Shown here one piece after another: positions 9,120 to 16,880 of a stretch of 45,876 bases of DNA. The stretch's first letter is position 1. Each line of letters starts with the position of its first letter. The notes below the pieces were generated by a model. The model searched no databases. It was not told the origin of the DNA and saw nothing but the letters and a program-made list of their open reading frames with translations. This DNA is from Paraglaciecola polaris LMG 21857. Lineage in GTDB: Bacteria; Pseudomonadota; Gammaproteobacteria; Enterobacterales; Alteromonadaceae. Both the position numbers and the translations under genes were made by a program. The DNA is taken from assembly GCF_000315055.1 (NCBI RefSeq), contig NZ_BAER01000059.1, positions 1 through 45,876 on the forward strand, in the 5' to 3' direction.

Positions 9120-9764
9120 TCATTCACTTGTATCCGATGTCTGAATGGGGGCATTACTGCTTAAATGGGTTTTCAAAAAAATATCCATTTCAGCAAACAC
9201 TCGATGACGATTGCGCTGGATCGACAGGTAATGGTCGCCATTTTTTAATTCAACATACTTTACATCCTTATTTAAGTTTTCGAGTTCATCGCACATCTCG
9301 CGACTTTGTCCTACTTCTACCACGCGATCGTCTTCTCCATGTAGTAATAGGAGCGGAATATTCAGTTTTTCTGCGTGGTAATAAGGAGAACGGGGTTCTA
9401 GGTCGTCCTCATCATCACCAATTTGTTATCTAACGAGTTTCTTATTCAAGAAGTGGCGGCTTTTATTGACTAACCGCTCTAAGTCCATCACACCAGCAAA
9501 ACTAATCGCACACTGGAATAAATCAGGGCTTTTAACGGTGGCCATGGCGGCGGCATAGCCACCGTAAACTGCGGCCACGATACATATTCTATTCGGGTCG
9601 GCAATATTCTTCTCTATCAGCCATTTGGTTGCAACGGTGATGTCGTCTTGCATTGTTAAGCGCCAGCCTTGCATCTGGCTATCGGCAAATTGCTTACCGT
9701 AGCCTGATGAGCCGCGAAAGTTGGGACGAAAGACAGCGTAACCACGGTGAGTGAAAAATGACGT
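9120..9764 (-). pseudogene. Remnant of S9 family prolyl oligopeptidase-type hydrolase
   Basis: Only the C-terminal catalytic part of an S9 (acylaminoacyl-peptidase-like) enzyme survives. Reading the minus strand from about 9758: FFTHRGYAVFRPNFRGSSGYG, then MQDDITVATKWL, then the nucleophile elbow. That elbow reads AAVYGGYAA, where intact enzymes have GxSYGGYAA, so the catalytic Ser is gone. A TAA at 9426-9428 interrupts the frame. The same frame resumes with YYHAEKLNIPLLLLHGEDDRVV (Asp region) and KNGDHYLS (catalytic His), ending at 9120. The N-terminal propeller is absent, and an in-frame TGA at 9765-9767 bounds it upstream. Loss of the serine, a nonsense codon and the 5' truncation together make a pseudogene certain in practice. 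Confidence 0.85.
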
Positions 9765-10057
9765 TCAATAATCAAAGTCGTCATATTCGCGAGCACCTTT
9801 TACCTTCGTTATGGAGAATGCCGTTTTTGAATTTATTATTCCATTAATTTCATTCACGGTGAAAAATAGCAGAAGATAATAAATATCTATAAAAATCATT
9901 TATTTAACTTGTCGGACTTCTTTACAGTGTTAACAGTGTGATTTTGTAACCGTATGAAAATAAAGGGTTTAATAGTTGGCTGACTTATTGCTTAATCGTC
10001 GCGCCTCTAAAGACTTAGATGCATTAAAAAGTTCTTAAAAATCAAATGGAAGTAGTA

Positions 10058-10786
10058 ATGAAATTGATATCTTTAAATAAAATATTCTTAATTTTCGGTT
10101 TTGCCTTATCCAGCGCCCAGGCTAGCGCTACATTAATCGGCGATGAGCCAACGCAAAACCTCAATGCAATCAGTTTTACCGAAAGTTACGCAAATGGCTT
10201 AGGGCGCTACACCGTCACTAACGAGTTACAAGGAAGTGAGCTATTAGGCTTCGGTGTCACCAACACTGACACGACGGCAGCGATTGAGACCGTGGAAACT
10301 TGGGATACATACATTGAAGAGAGCGGCGGGGGGCACGTCGATGATAATTATTTCTATTATAACTCCTATACCATCAATGCTGAAAACTGGTCTTCACAAG
10401 TGCTTTATTTTGAACAGAGCACCGTTGATAGCGGTAACGATGGTGGAGGTTACTACAGCCCACAAGAATATACCGCGCAAGATCTTTACGGCGATATCGA
10501 TAGCTTCTTTACAAACGGTGAAAACACCTTGAATTGGTACGCTAGTAATGACGGCGCGCTTTGGGGAGGCAACACTTGGGGTGGTTTCGTATTTCATGGC
10601 GACCAGCCGGCTTCTTCACTCTACGCGATACTGTCTGTCGATGACGGGGCATCAACCACCTTCGCCAATGGCATCACGCCGGCTAATGTAACCACCACAC
10701 CTGACGCAACAAATGTACCTGCACCAGGCACCTTAGCTTTGTTAGCACTAGGCATCTTTGGCGCAGTGCTTCGTCGACGCAAGTAA
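10058..10786 (+). CDS. PEP-CTERM sorting domain protein, first of a tandem pair
   Basis: A secreted protein of 242 residues. The N-terminal signal peptide ends near ALSSAQASA. The C-terminus carries VPAPG, then a hydrophobic helix (TLALLALGIFGAVL) and RRRK, the exosortase sorting tail (a PAP variant of PEP). The body is acidic and rich in Asn, Tyr and Gly, with AQDLYGDIDSFFTNGENTLNWY shared with the next gene. I start at 10058 because GGAAG sits 5 bases upstream. An ATG four codons earlier overlaps that site. The function of the body is not recognised. Exosortase-processed proteins usually end up in the extracellular matrix or envelope. Confidence 0.85.
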   Translation: MKLISLNKIFLIFGFALSSAQASATLIGDEPTQNLNAISFTESYANGLGRYTVTNELQGSELLGFGVTNTDTTAAIETVETWDTYIEESGGGHVDDNYFYYNSYTINAENWSSQVLYFEQSTVDSGNDGGGYYSPQEYTAQDLYGDIDSFFTNGENTLNWYASNDGALWGGNTWGGFVFHGDQPASSLYAILSVDDGASTTFANGITPANVTTTPDATNVPAPGTLALLALGIFGAVLRRRK

Positions 10787-10928
10787 CGGTCGTTATTAGG
10801 TAAATTATCTCGCATGTTATTTGCGAATAACCAAGCGATCCCATCTGTATGTTGTGGTTGCTTTTTAGGTAAACAATCAGGCTTTATTCATTTTAACTAA
10901 CAAAACGATAATTCAAATGGAAGCAGTA

Positions 10929-11702
10929 ATGAAATTGATCTCTTTTAAAAAAATATTTTCCGTACTATGTCTTACCGCTGCAAGTTTGCACGGCAATGCA
11001 GCGGTCATCCGTGATGTAGATAACCTAGGTGATATTTATTTTACCGAAAGTTTTGAGGCTAGCGCTGAACAAAGTAACAGTGAAGCGCTTCCAGATTTGC
11101 CCGATACAGGGGGAACTGGTGGTGAACTTGTTCTCTCTACAATAATTGGAGGAGGTGGTGGTGTCGATATTGATCCACGGTTAGCTGGAAAGGGCGTTGG
11201 AACATATACAGTTACCAACAACCTAGCGGACAGCGTATTGGTAGGATTTGGAGTGACAAATATAGACACCATCGCGTGGATTGACGATGAACTTGATACT
11301 TGGGTTGGAAATCAATACATCAGCTACTTTGCTTTGACCATTGATGCATCTAATTGGCAAACAGAAAACTTGTATGGCTTTGAAGATGAAGCCAATACTG
11401 CCCAAGATTTGTACGGTGATATTGATGACTTTTTTAAAGACGGTGAAAATACGTTGAATTGGTACAGCTACTACGATGGTGCACTGGCGTATGGTCAGAG
11501 TTGGAGCGGTTTCAAATTTTATGGCGATGGGCCCCGCTCATCATTATATGCAGTATTAGAAGTTAATAACTCTCCTAATGTATTCGTTAGCGATGTTACG
11601 CCTTTAAACGCTAATACCCCTGTTAACAACGTACCTGCGCCGGGCGCGTTAGCATTGTTAGCGCTAGGGATATTTGGCATGGTAATACGTCGCCGCAAAT
11701 AG
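10929..11702 (+). CDS. PEP-CTERM sorting domain protein, second of a tandem pair
   Basis: A 257-residue paralogue of the gene just upstream. It shares the signal peptide start MKLIS, the central blocks GTYTVTNNLADSVLVGFGVTN and DGENTLNWY, the GDGPRSSLYAVLEV block, and the tail VPAPGALALLALGIFGMVIRRRK. It differs by a Gly/Pro-rich insertion near residues 55-85 that is absent from the first copy. The same GGAAG(C/T)AGTAATG arrangement precedes both genes and decides the start at 10929. A strong terminator follows at 11762. The pair probably arose by local duplication. Its biochemical role is unknown. Confidence 0.85.
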   Translation: MKLISFKKIFSVLCLTAASLHGNAAVIRDVDNLGDIYFTESFEASAEQSNSEALPDLPDTGGTGGELVLSTIIGGGGGVDIDPRLAGKGVGTYTVTNNLADSVLVGFGVTNIDTIAWIDDELDTWVGNQYISYFALTIDASNWQTENLYGFEDEANTAQDLYGDIDDFFKDGENTLNWYSYYDGALAYGQSWSGFKFYGDGPRSSLYAVLEVNNSPNVFVSDVTPLNANTPVNNVPAPGALALLALGIFGMVIRRRK

Positions 11703-11761
11703 CGGTTAATTTCTCTTCTTCGCTAGCTAATTGTTACTCAATGAGCATAGCTAAAATGTAA

Positions 11762-11796
11762 AACAACCGCTTGGGGTGACTCAGCGGTTGTTTTTA
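11762..11796 (+). terminator. Rho-independent terminator after the PEP-CTERM pair
   Basis: AACAACCGCT (11762-11771) and AGCGGTTGTT (11783-11792) form a 10-bp perfect stem followed by TTTTTA. The opposite strand also has a run of A/T, so it may also serve topB, which converges from the right. Confidence 0.85.
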
Positions 11797-11807
11797 TTGA
11801 GGGGGAA

Positions 11808-13727
11808 TTACCCCGTTTTTTTATTTTTGCGCCATTTCTTCTTATAGGCAGGTTTGGTTGACGCAAGCCCAGCAAATAGACTGGTGTCGATTTGCTGGCT
11901 GCTGCTAATCATATTGCCAATGGACTGGGTTAGGGGCAGCATAAAGTCTTGATAGCGCATTTGGCGCTGGGCTATTTTGTCTAAATTTGACTCCCAAATA
12001 GCAGTCATGTCGGGTTGGGTTGCTTCGCTGGGCAGGGCATTTATCAGTGCTTTACCAGTGAGTGTGGCGTGTATTTCCTTGCCATTTTTCTGCATAAACT
12101 GACGCTTGAATAACAAATCAATAATGGAGGCCCTCGTCGCTTCGGTGCCTAAGCCATCAGTATCTTTGAGAATTTTTTTGATGTCGTTGTTTTGCACGTA
12201 ACGGGCGATACCTGTCATGGCCGCTAATAATGTGGCTTCAGTAAAGTGTTTGGGTGGGGTGGTTTGTTTTTCGATGAGCTGGGAATCGAGGCAATCTACT
12301 GCTTGACCTTTGCTTAACGCAGGTAGTGGATGTGTTGTTTTGTCGTCGGCTTGCTTGGTCAATGCTAACCAACCTAGTGCTACCGTGGCCTTTGTTTTCG
12401 CCACAAACTCACCACCGGCGATGATCACCACTAGAATCTGCTCTTGATATTTATGAGGCTCGTAAAATTGCATGATGTATTGGGTTGCGATGAGCTGATA
12501 AATTTTTGCTTCATCCGTGCTTAAGCTCGATAGCACTTTATTTCGACTGCTAGGGATAATGGCATGGTGAGCTTCGACCTTGCTGTCGTTCCATGCTTTG
12601 GATTTCAGTGTGTGCTTGGCGTTGTCTACCGCATTTTTGTGCTCAGGAGAGTTGGCTTTAATAGCGGCTAATACCGAAGGGACTTCTTTAAAATGCTCCG
12701 TCGGTAAATAGCGAGAATCTGAGCGAGGATAGGTAATTAGTTGATGTCGCTCATACAGGGATTGGCAAACGTCTAGTACCGCCTTTGGCGATAAGTTAAA
12801 GCGTTTTGATGCTTCAATTTGCAGCGCCGATAAGTTGTAGGGCAGTGGCGGCGGACTTTGCTTGTTTTTTTGCGTATTTGCTTGGACTATGCCGGATTGC
12901 CCACGGGTTTTGTTGACCACAGTTTCGGCTAACTTTTTGACAATGACCCGTCCTTCTTCATCCTGATAGGGCTCGCATGCTGCACTCGGTTGCCACTTGG
13001 CTTGAAACTGTTGGCGACCTTGTGGATGACCTGCCTGAGTAACGAGTGTGGCAAATACTTCGTAAAAGGGTTTTGATTGAAATTGCGCAAGTTCTGCATC
13101 ACGCCTGACGACCAATCCCAGCACCGGTGTTTGCACGCGACCGACCGATAACACCCCAGAATATCCGCCGCGTTGACCGAGTAAGGTGTAAGCTCGAGTC
13201 AAGTTTAATCCGTATAACCAGTCTGCGCGTGAGCGGGCTAAGGCAGAAATAGACAAGCCGGTGAATTCGCGATTTGAGCGAATATTGTTTAGGGATTTTT
13301 TGACTGCATTCACATTTAAATCGTTAATCAGTAACCGCCCTGCGTTAACGATAACCGAGCGCTTAACTTTGCAGTAGGTGATCACCTCGTCGACTAAAAG
13401 TTGTCCTTCGCGGTCGGGATCCCCCGCGTTAATTACCTGACTGGCCGTTTTCAATAAACGTTTGACCACAGTAAGCTGTTTGCTGGTGCCTTTTTTGGGT
13501 ACCAGTAACCAATTGTCAGGCACTATGGGTAAGTGCTGCAACGTCCACTTAGCATAAGCTGGGTCGTATTTATCCGGTTCAGCTTGCTCTAGTAAATGAC
13601 CAATACACCAGGTGACACAATCGCCGTTTTCTAGCTCTATATAGCCGTCACGTTTTTGTTGCCTCCCTGCAAACCCTTGGGCAATCGCGCGGCCCAAGCT
13701 AGGTTTTTCTGCGATGTATATAATCAT
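11808..13727 (-). CDS. topB: DNA topoisomerase III
   Basis: Type IA topoisomerase of 639 residues, which cuts one strand and passes another to decatenate replication and recombination intermediates. The Toprim domain starts at once with YIAEKPS (E7) and has the metal triad in AGDPDREG (D103, D105, E107). The active-site tyrosine is Y333 in LITYPRSDSRYLP. GYSGVLSVGRVQTP and LGTEATRASIIDLL are further TopB signatures. The C-terminus is short and lysine-rich (KKKWRKNKK), without the zinc fingers of TopA. Its length agrees with E. coli TopB. It is not flanked by conjugation genes, so this is a chromosomal copy and not an obvious ICE-borne one. Confidence 0.96.
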   Translation of the reverse strand: MIIYIAEKPSLGRAIAQGFAGRQQKRDGYIELENGDCVTWCIGHLLEQAEPDKYDPAYAKWTLQHLPIVPDNWLLVPKKGTSKQLTVVKRLLKTASQVINAGDPDREGQLLVDEVITYCKVKRSVIVNAGRLLINDLNVNAVKKSLNNIRSNREFTGLSISALARSRADWLYGLNLTRAYTLLGQRGGYSGVLSVGRVQTPVLGLVVRRDAELAQFQSKPFYEVFATLVTQAGHPQGRQQFQAKWQPSAACEPYQDEEGRVIVKKLAETVVNKTRGQSGIVQANTQKNKQSPPPLPYNLSALQIEASKRFNLSPKAVLDVCQSLYERHQLITYPRSDSRYLPTEHFKEVPSVLAAIKANSPEHKNAVDNAKHTLKSKAWNDSKVEAHHAIIPSSRNKVLSSLSTDEAKIYQLIATQYIMQFYEPHKYQEQILVVIIAGGEFVAKTKATVALGWLALTKQADDKTTHPLPALSKGQAVDCLDSQLIEKQTTPPKHFTEATLLAAMTGIARYVQNNDIKKILKDTDGLGTEATRASIIDLLFKRQFMQKNGKEIHATLTGKALINALPSEATQPDMTAIWESNLDKIAQRQMRYQDFMLPLTQSIGNMISSSQQIDTSLFAGLASTKPAYKKKWRKNKKTG

Positions 13728-13920
13728 AAATATAGACTGTATGAAAAAACAGTATTATAACAATAAAACGTCTTCGGGTGTAGTACATGTCGTATTTCAT
13801 GTTTAAGGACGTTATGAATATATTGGCTCTTGGTTTGCTCTTCATCTCTTGATTGGCAAGTGGGAAACCGTATTCATGAATGTCAAAAAAGAGTGTTTTT
13901 TTGTTTTCCATCTCGTATAC

Positions 13921-13943
13921 TAATTGTTAACAAGCAACAATTA
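13921..13943. promoter_or_regulatory. Inverted repeat before the PhoD-type phosphatase gene
   Basis: TAATTGTT (13921-13928), 7-base spacer, AACAATTA (13936-13943), ending 15 bases before the ATG at 13959. It contains the 12-mer AATTGTTAACAA, also found in front of the TRAP operon. It may be an operator, or a hairpin affecting initiation. Confidence 0.3.
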
Positions 13944-13958
13944 TCAAAATGGTGGTGT

Positions 13959-16376
13959 ATGAAAAGCAGCAAGACGAACAATAACAAAGCCCTAGGTATT
14001 TCAAGACGAGATGCGCTGAAATTTGTCGGCGCCGGTGTTGGGGTTGGTGTACTTGCTGCTAGTGCGGGCTGTGCCAGTTCGATGAGTACAACCCAATCCG
14101 ATTCACCTGTTAATATACCTGTCAAGTTGGCGACCAATACCCAAGACCCATGGCATAAAACCCATGACCGGGTGTGGCTAGGCGGTGAATTTTGGGCCAA
14201 TCCAATGGAAGACTGGCAGGTAAAAGAAGGTCATGCACATTGTATCAATCCTGGAGGCAACCGGAGTGTTCACTCGTTAACGCATCAACTTAAACATCCA
14301 CAGGCTGGATTTGCCACTAGCGTGCGGCTACAAAACTTACAGCCAAGTGCTAACGACGGTGGCGGTGGTATTCGTTTAGGGGCCAAAAGTGAGCTTAATG
14401 AGCACAAAAGCAATTGCTTCGCGCGTCAGGGGCTTGACATTGGGATCATCAAAAATACCTTAATACTCGGTGCCGAGCGTATGCCGTTAACACAGGATAT
14501 AGGACAGCAGGCCGTTGATTTAGTCATAACTGGCACACCACAAGTCGGCGCTATGTTACTTAATGTAAAAGTGCTCCTAGCAGATGATCAATCTATTTTA
14601 GGTGAGCAGAGCCTATTGGTGTCGGCTGAGGAAATTTTAGGCAATGTGGCATTGGTTAGTAACCTTGCCTTAGCGGCCACAGATTATCAAACCGACGCCC
14701 AAGCACACAATGGGAGTCGTTATCGCTTTAGTCGCTGGCAAATGAGTGGTGATGGCTTTGAATATTCACCAGAGCAACAGTTTGGTCCCATTTTGTGGAC
14801 CATGTATACCTTAAGTGACTCCCGTAGCGATCATGGTTTTGTGCTTAAGTTAAGTGCCTTACTTGGGCCCATGGGGCAAAGCGACAATCAAACGGTTGAG
14901 TTGCAAGTTAAGCGTAATAATAGTTGGCATTCGCTGGGAGAAAGTCATATTGACCCCCATGCATCCCTTGCTACTTTTAGCGTGCAAAACTGGGATGAAA
15001 CACAATCTGTTGAATTCAGAGTCATTTATCAGCAACTGCACACAGATGGCAGCCAAACTCCGGATAGTTACACAGGCACAATACAAGCGAATCCGGTTGG
15101 TCGACCGTTACGTATGGTGTCGTTAACGTGCCAAAACGACTACGCATTTCCCTATGCGCCGGTGGTTGAAAACGTAGTGAAGCTGGCACCTGATTTAGTG
15201 TTCTTCTCCGGTGACCAATTGTATGAACACCATGGTGGATTCGGCTACGTTCGTGCTCCCGCAGACCGAGCAACGTTGAATTACTTGCGCATGTATTATC
15301 AGTTTGGTTGGGCTTTTCGTGATGCTATGCGCCATCAACCTACCGTTTGTTTGCCGGATGACCATGATGTACTGCAAGGTAATTTATGGGGGGAGGGCGG
15401 TGCTCCTATGCAGCACATAGAACGTGACCCTTCTGCGAGTATTTTAGGTGGCTATATTCAGCCTGTACCCATGTTAAATGTTGTGCATAAGACCAATACA
15501 TCCCATCACCCTGATGGATTTGATACAACGCCGACCCCTAGCGGATTAAGTCGTTACTATGGGGATTTGATATACGGTGATATTGGTTTTGCTATCTTGG
15601 CTGATCGCCAGTGGAAAAGTGCTCCAGGGGGAATTGGTGTGGTGGTCGGCGAAACCGGGCAGGGAGAGGAGCCTACCTATGTAAATCCCGATTTTGATCC
15701 GCCAAATTTGGCATTGCTTGGTCAGCGCCAAGAAGCGTATTTAAAACAATGGGCACAGGATTGGCGTGGTCATCAACTCAAAGCCGTATTGAGTCAGACG
15801 GTATTTGCTGGTATTGCCACCCATCAGCCACGTCCCGATCGTTATCTCAAATATGATTTCGATAGCAGTGGCTGGCCTGCCACCGCCCGCAATAATGCGA
15901 TTGACATTATGCGTGAATCCACAGCCTTACATATATGCGGTGATACGCATTTAGGTACGCTTTCACAATATGGTGTGCATCAGCAGCGTGATAGTAATTG
16001 GGCGTTTTGTAGCCCTGCTATTGCTGCCGGTTGGCCGCGCTGGTGGAAGCCAGACAGCATTGCGCTAAAAGTGCAGAATCGACCCGCCCATGGCTTAGAT
16101 AATACAGGTGAATACCTGGATGCATTTGGTAATAAAATGTATGTTTATGCAGTTGCTAATCCCTTGGTAGGTAAGTCTGGGAATCGCTACGTGCAAGCCC
16201 ACGAAAAGGGCAGTGGATTTGGCATGATCAGCTTTGATACTCAAGCGCAGACATACACAATGGAAGCTTATAAATTTTTGATTGATGTAAACGACCACAA
16301 AACAACAAATCAGTTTGACGGTTGGCCAGTGACCATTCACAAAGACGAAAATCGAGGTATGAATCGTCTGAGTTAA
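13959..16376 (+). CDS. PhoD-like metallophosphatase, Tat-exported
   Basis: An 805-residue alkaline phosphatase/phosphodiesterase of the PhoD family. The N-terminus has a Tat signal (SRRDALKF) followed by a hydrophobic stretch ending SAGC, which may be a lipobox. Metal-site motifs are PDLVFFSGDQLYEHHG, TVCLPDDHDVLQGNLWG and LHICGDTHLGTLSQYG. A roughly 380-residue beta-rich N-terminal region precedes the catalytic core, making it longer than classical PhoD. The frame is open back to 13830, but the Tat signal fixes the start at 13959, with only a weak GGTGG ribosome site. It probably releases phosphate from phosphodiesters at the cell surface. No Pho box was identified with confidence. Confidence 0.9.
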   Translation: MKSSKTNNNKALGISRRDALKFVGAGVGVGVLAASAGCASSMSTTQSDSPVNIPVKLATNTQDPWHKTHDRVWLGGEFWANPMEDWQVKEGHAHCINPGGNRSVHSLTHQLKHPQAGFATSVRLQNLQPSANDGGGGIRLGAKSELNEHKSNCFARQGLDIGIIKNTLILGAERMPLTQDIGQQAVDLVITGTPQVGAMLLNVKVLLADDQSILGEQSLLVSAEEILGNVALVSNLALAATDYQTDAQAHNGSRYRFSRWQMSGDGFEYSPEQQFGPILWTMYTLSDSRSDHGFVLKLSALLGPMGQSDNQTVELQVKRNNSWHSLGESHIDPHASLATFSVQNWDETQSVEFRVIYQQLHTDGSQTPDSYTGTIQANPVGRPLRMVSLTCQNDYAFPYAPVVENVVKLAPDLVFFSGDQLYEHHGGFGYVRAPADRATLNYLRMYYQFGWAFRDAMRHQPTVCLPDDHDVLQGNLWGEGGAPMQHIERDPSASILGGYIQPVPMLNVVHKTNTSHHPDGFDTTPTPSGLSRYYGDLIYGDIGFAILADRQWKSAPGGIGVVVGETGQGEEPTYVNPDFDPPNLALLGQRQEAYLKQWAQDWRGHQLKAVLSQTVFAGIATHQPRPDRYLKYDFDSSGWPATARNNAIDIMRESTALHICGDTHLGTLSQYGVHQQRDSNWAFCSPAIAAGWPRWWKPDSIALKVQNRPAHGLDNTGEYLDAFGNKMYVYAVANPLVGKSGNRYVQAHEKGSGFGMISFDTQAQTYTMEAYKFLIDVNDHKTTNQFDGWPVTIHKDENRGMNRLS

Positions 16377-16385
16377 CTTTCTAAC

Positions 16386-16416
16386 GAGGTGGGTGTAAGC
16401 AATTTACGCCCATCTC
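16386..16416 (+). terminator. Terminator after the PhoD-type gene
   Basis: GAGGTGGGTGTAA (16386-16398) pairs over 13 positions (two G-U in RNA) with TTACGCCCATCTC (16404-16416), followed by TTGTTATTT. It lies 10 bases after the stop codon. Confidence 0.65.
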
Positions 16417-16677
16417 TTGTTATTTAATCTGCTTTATTGTTCACGTTTCCTTCTTTTATTAAATTAGTGGGTTAAAAAATACATTTTTTTAACCTTTTTA
16501 ATTTACAAAATATTAACTAATTTAATTCTCTATCGTGCGACCTTCCCTGCTTTAATCTTTTTATCTGTTTGAAAGGTATCGATTTTTAAACTTCTTCATA
16601 GAGAATGCATTTGTTTTCGATGAAGCATAAAGCAAGTCCAGTCACTGCAGTTGTCTGTTTTAGTCATTAACAAAGAG

Positions 16678-16726
16678 TTGACAAGTGGTATTCAGTTTTG
16701 GGAATATGCCCTCACTAAGGGCATAT
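16678..16726 (+). promoter_or_regulatory. Putative promoter with overlapping operator
   Basis: A consensus -35 box TTGACA (16678-16683) is followed about 18 bases later by GAATAT (16702-16707, a weak -10). An inverted repeat ATATGCCC-N7-GGGCATAT (16704-16726) covers the -10/start region. This geometry fits repressor control of the permease-dehydrogenase operon. Inference only. Confidence 0.4.
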
Positions 16727-16880
16727 GCTCATTTGTTCGTCAGGTACTAAAAAGTGTGTGGGATTGTTCGGTAGGATGTTGTTCGGACGCAGTAGACCTC
16801 ATTCTGTATAAATTAGTAGCGAGTTACACGGTAAATGAGTTTAGCGCGGGCATAAATCGACAGCAGGTTGAATAAACAAT

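Larger units (their letters stand above)
16377..16880. other. Gene-free leader region, 504 bases
   Basis: Very AT-rich. It holds the terminator at 16386-16416, then a stretch of T/A runs, then a promoter-like TTGACA at 16678 next to an inverted repeat at 16704-16726. An open frame from a TTG at 16651 to 16875 has no ribosome site and no recognisable protein features, so I do not call it a gene. I see nothing else. Confidence 0.6.

Noticed and set aside
9059-9433. 124-codon plus-strand frame opposite the S9 remnant
   Set aside because: The opposite strand carries clear S9 peptidase similarity in one consistent frame, and this frame has no features of its own.
16651-16875. 74-codon open frame upstream of the NCS1 permease
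   Set aside because: It begins at a TTG without a ribosome site, shows no signal or domain, and overlaps the promoter-like TTGACA and the palindrome.
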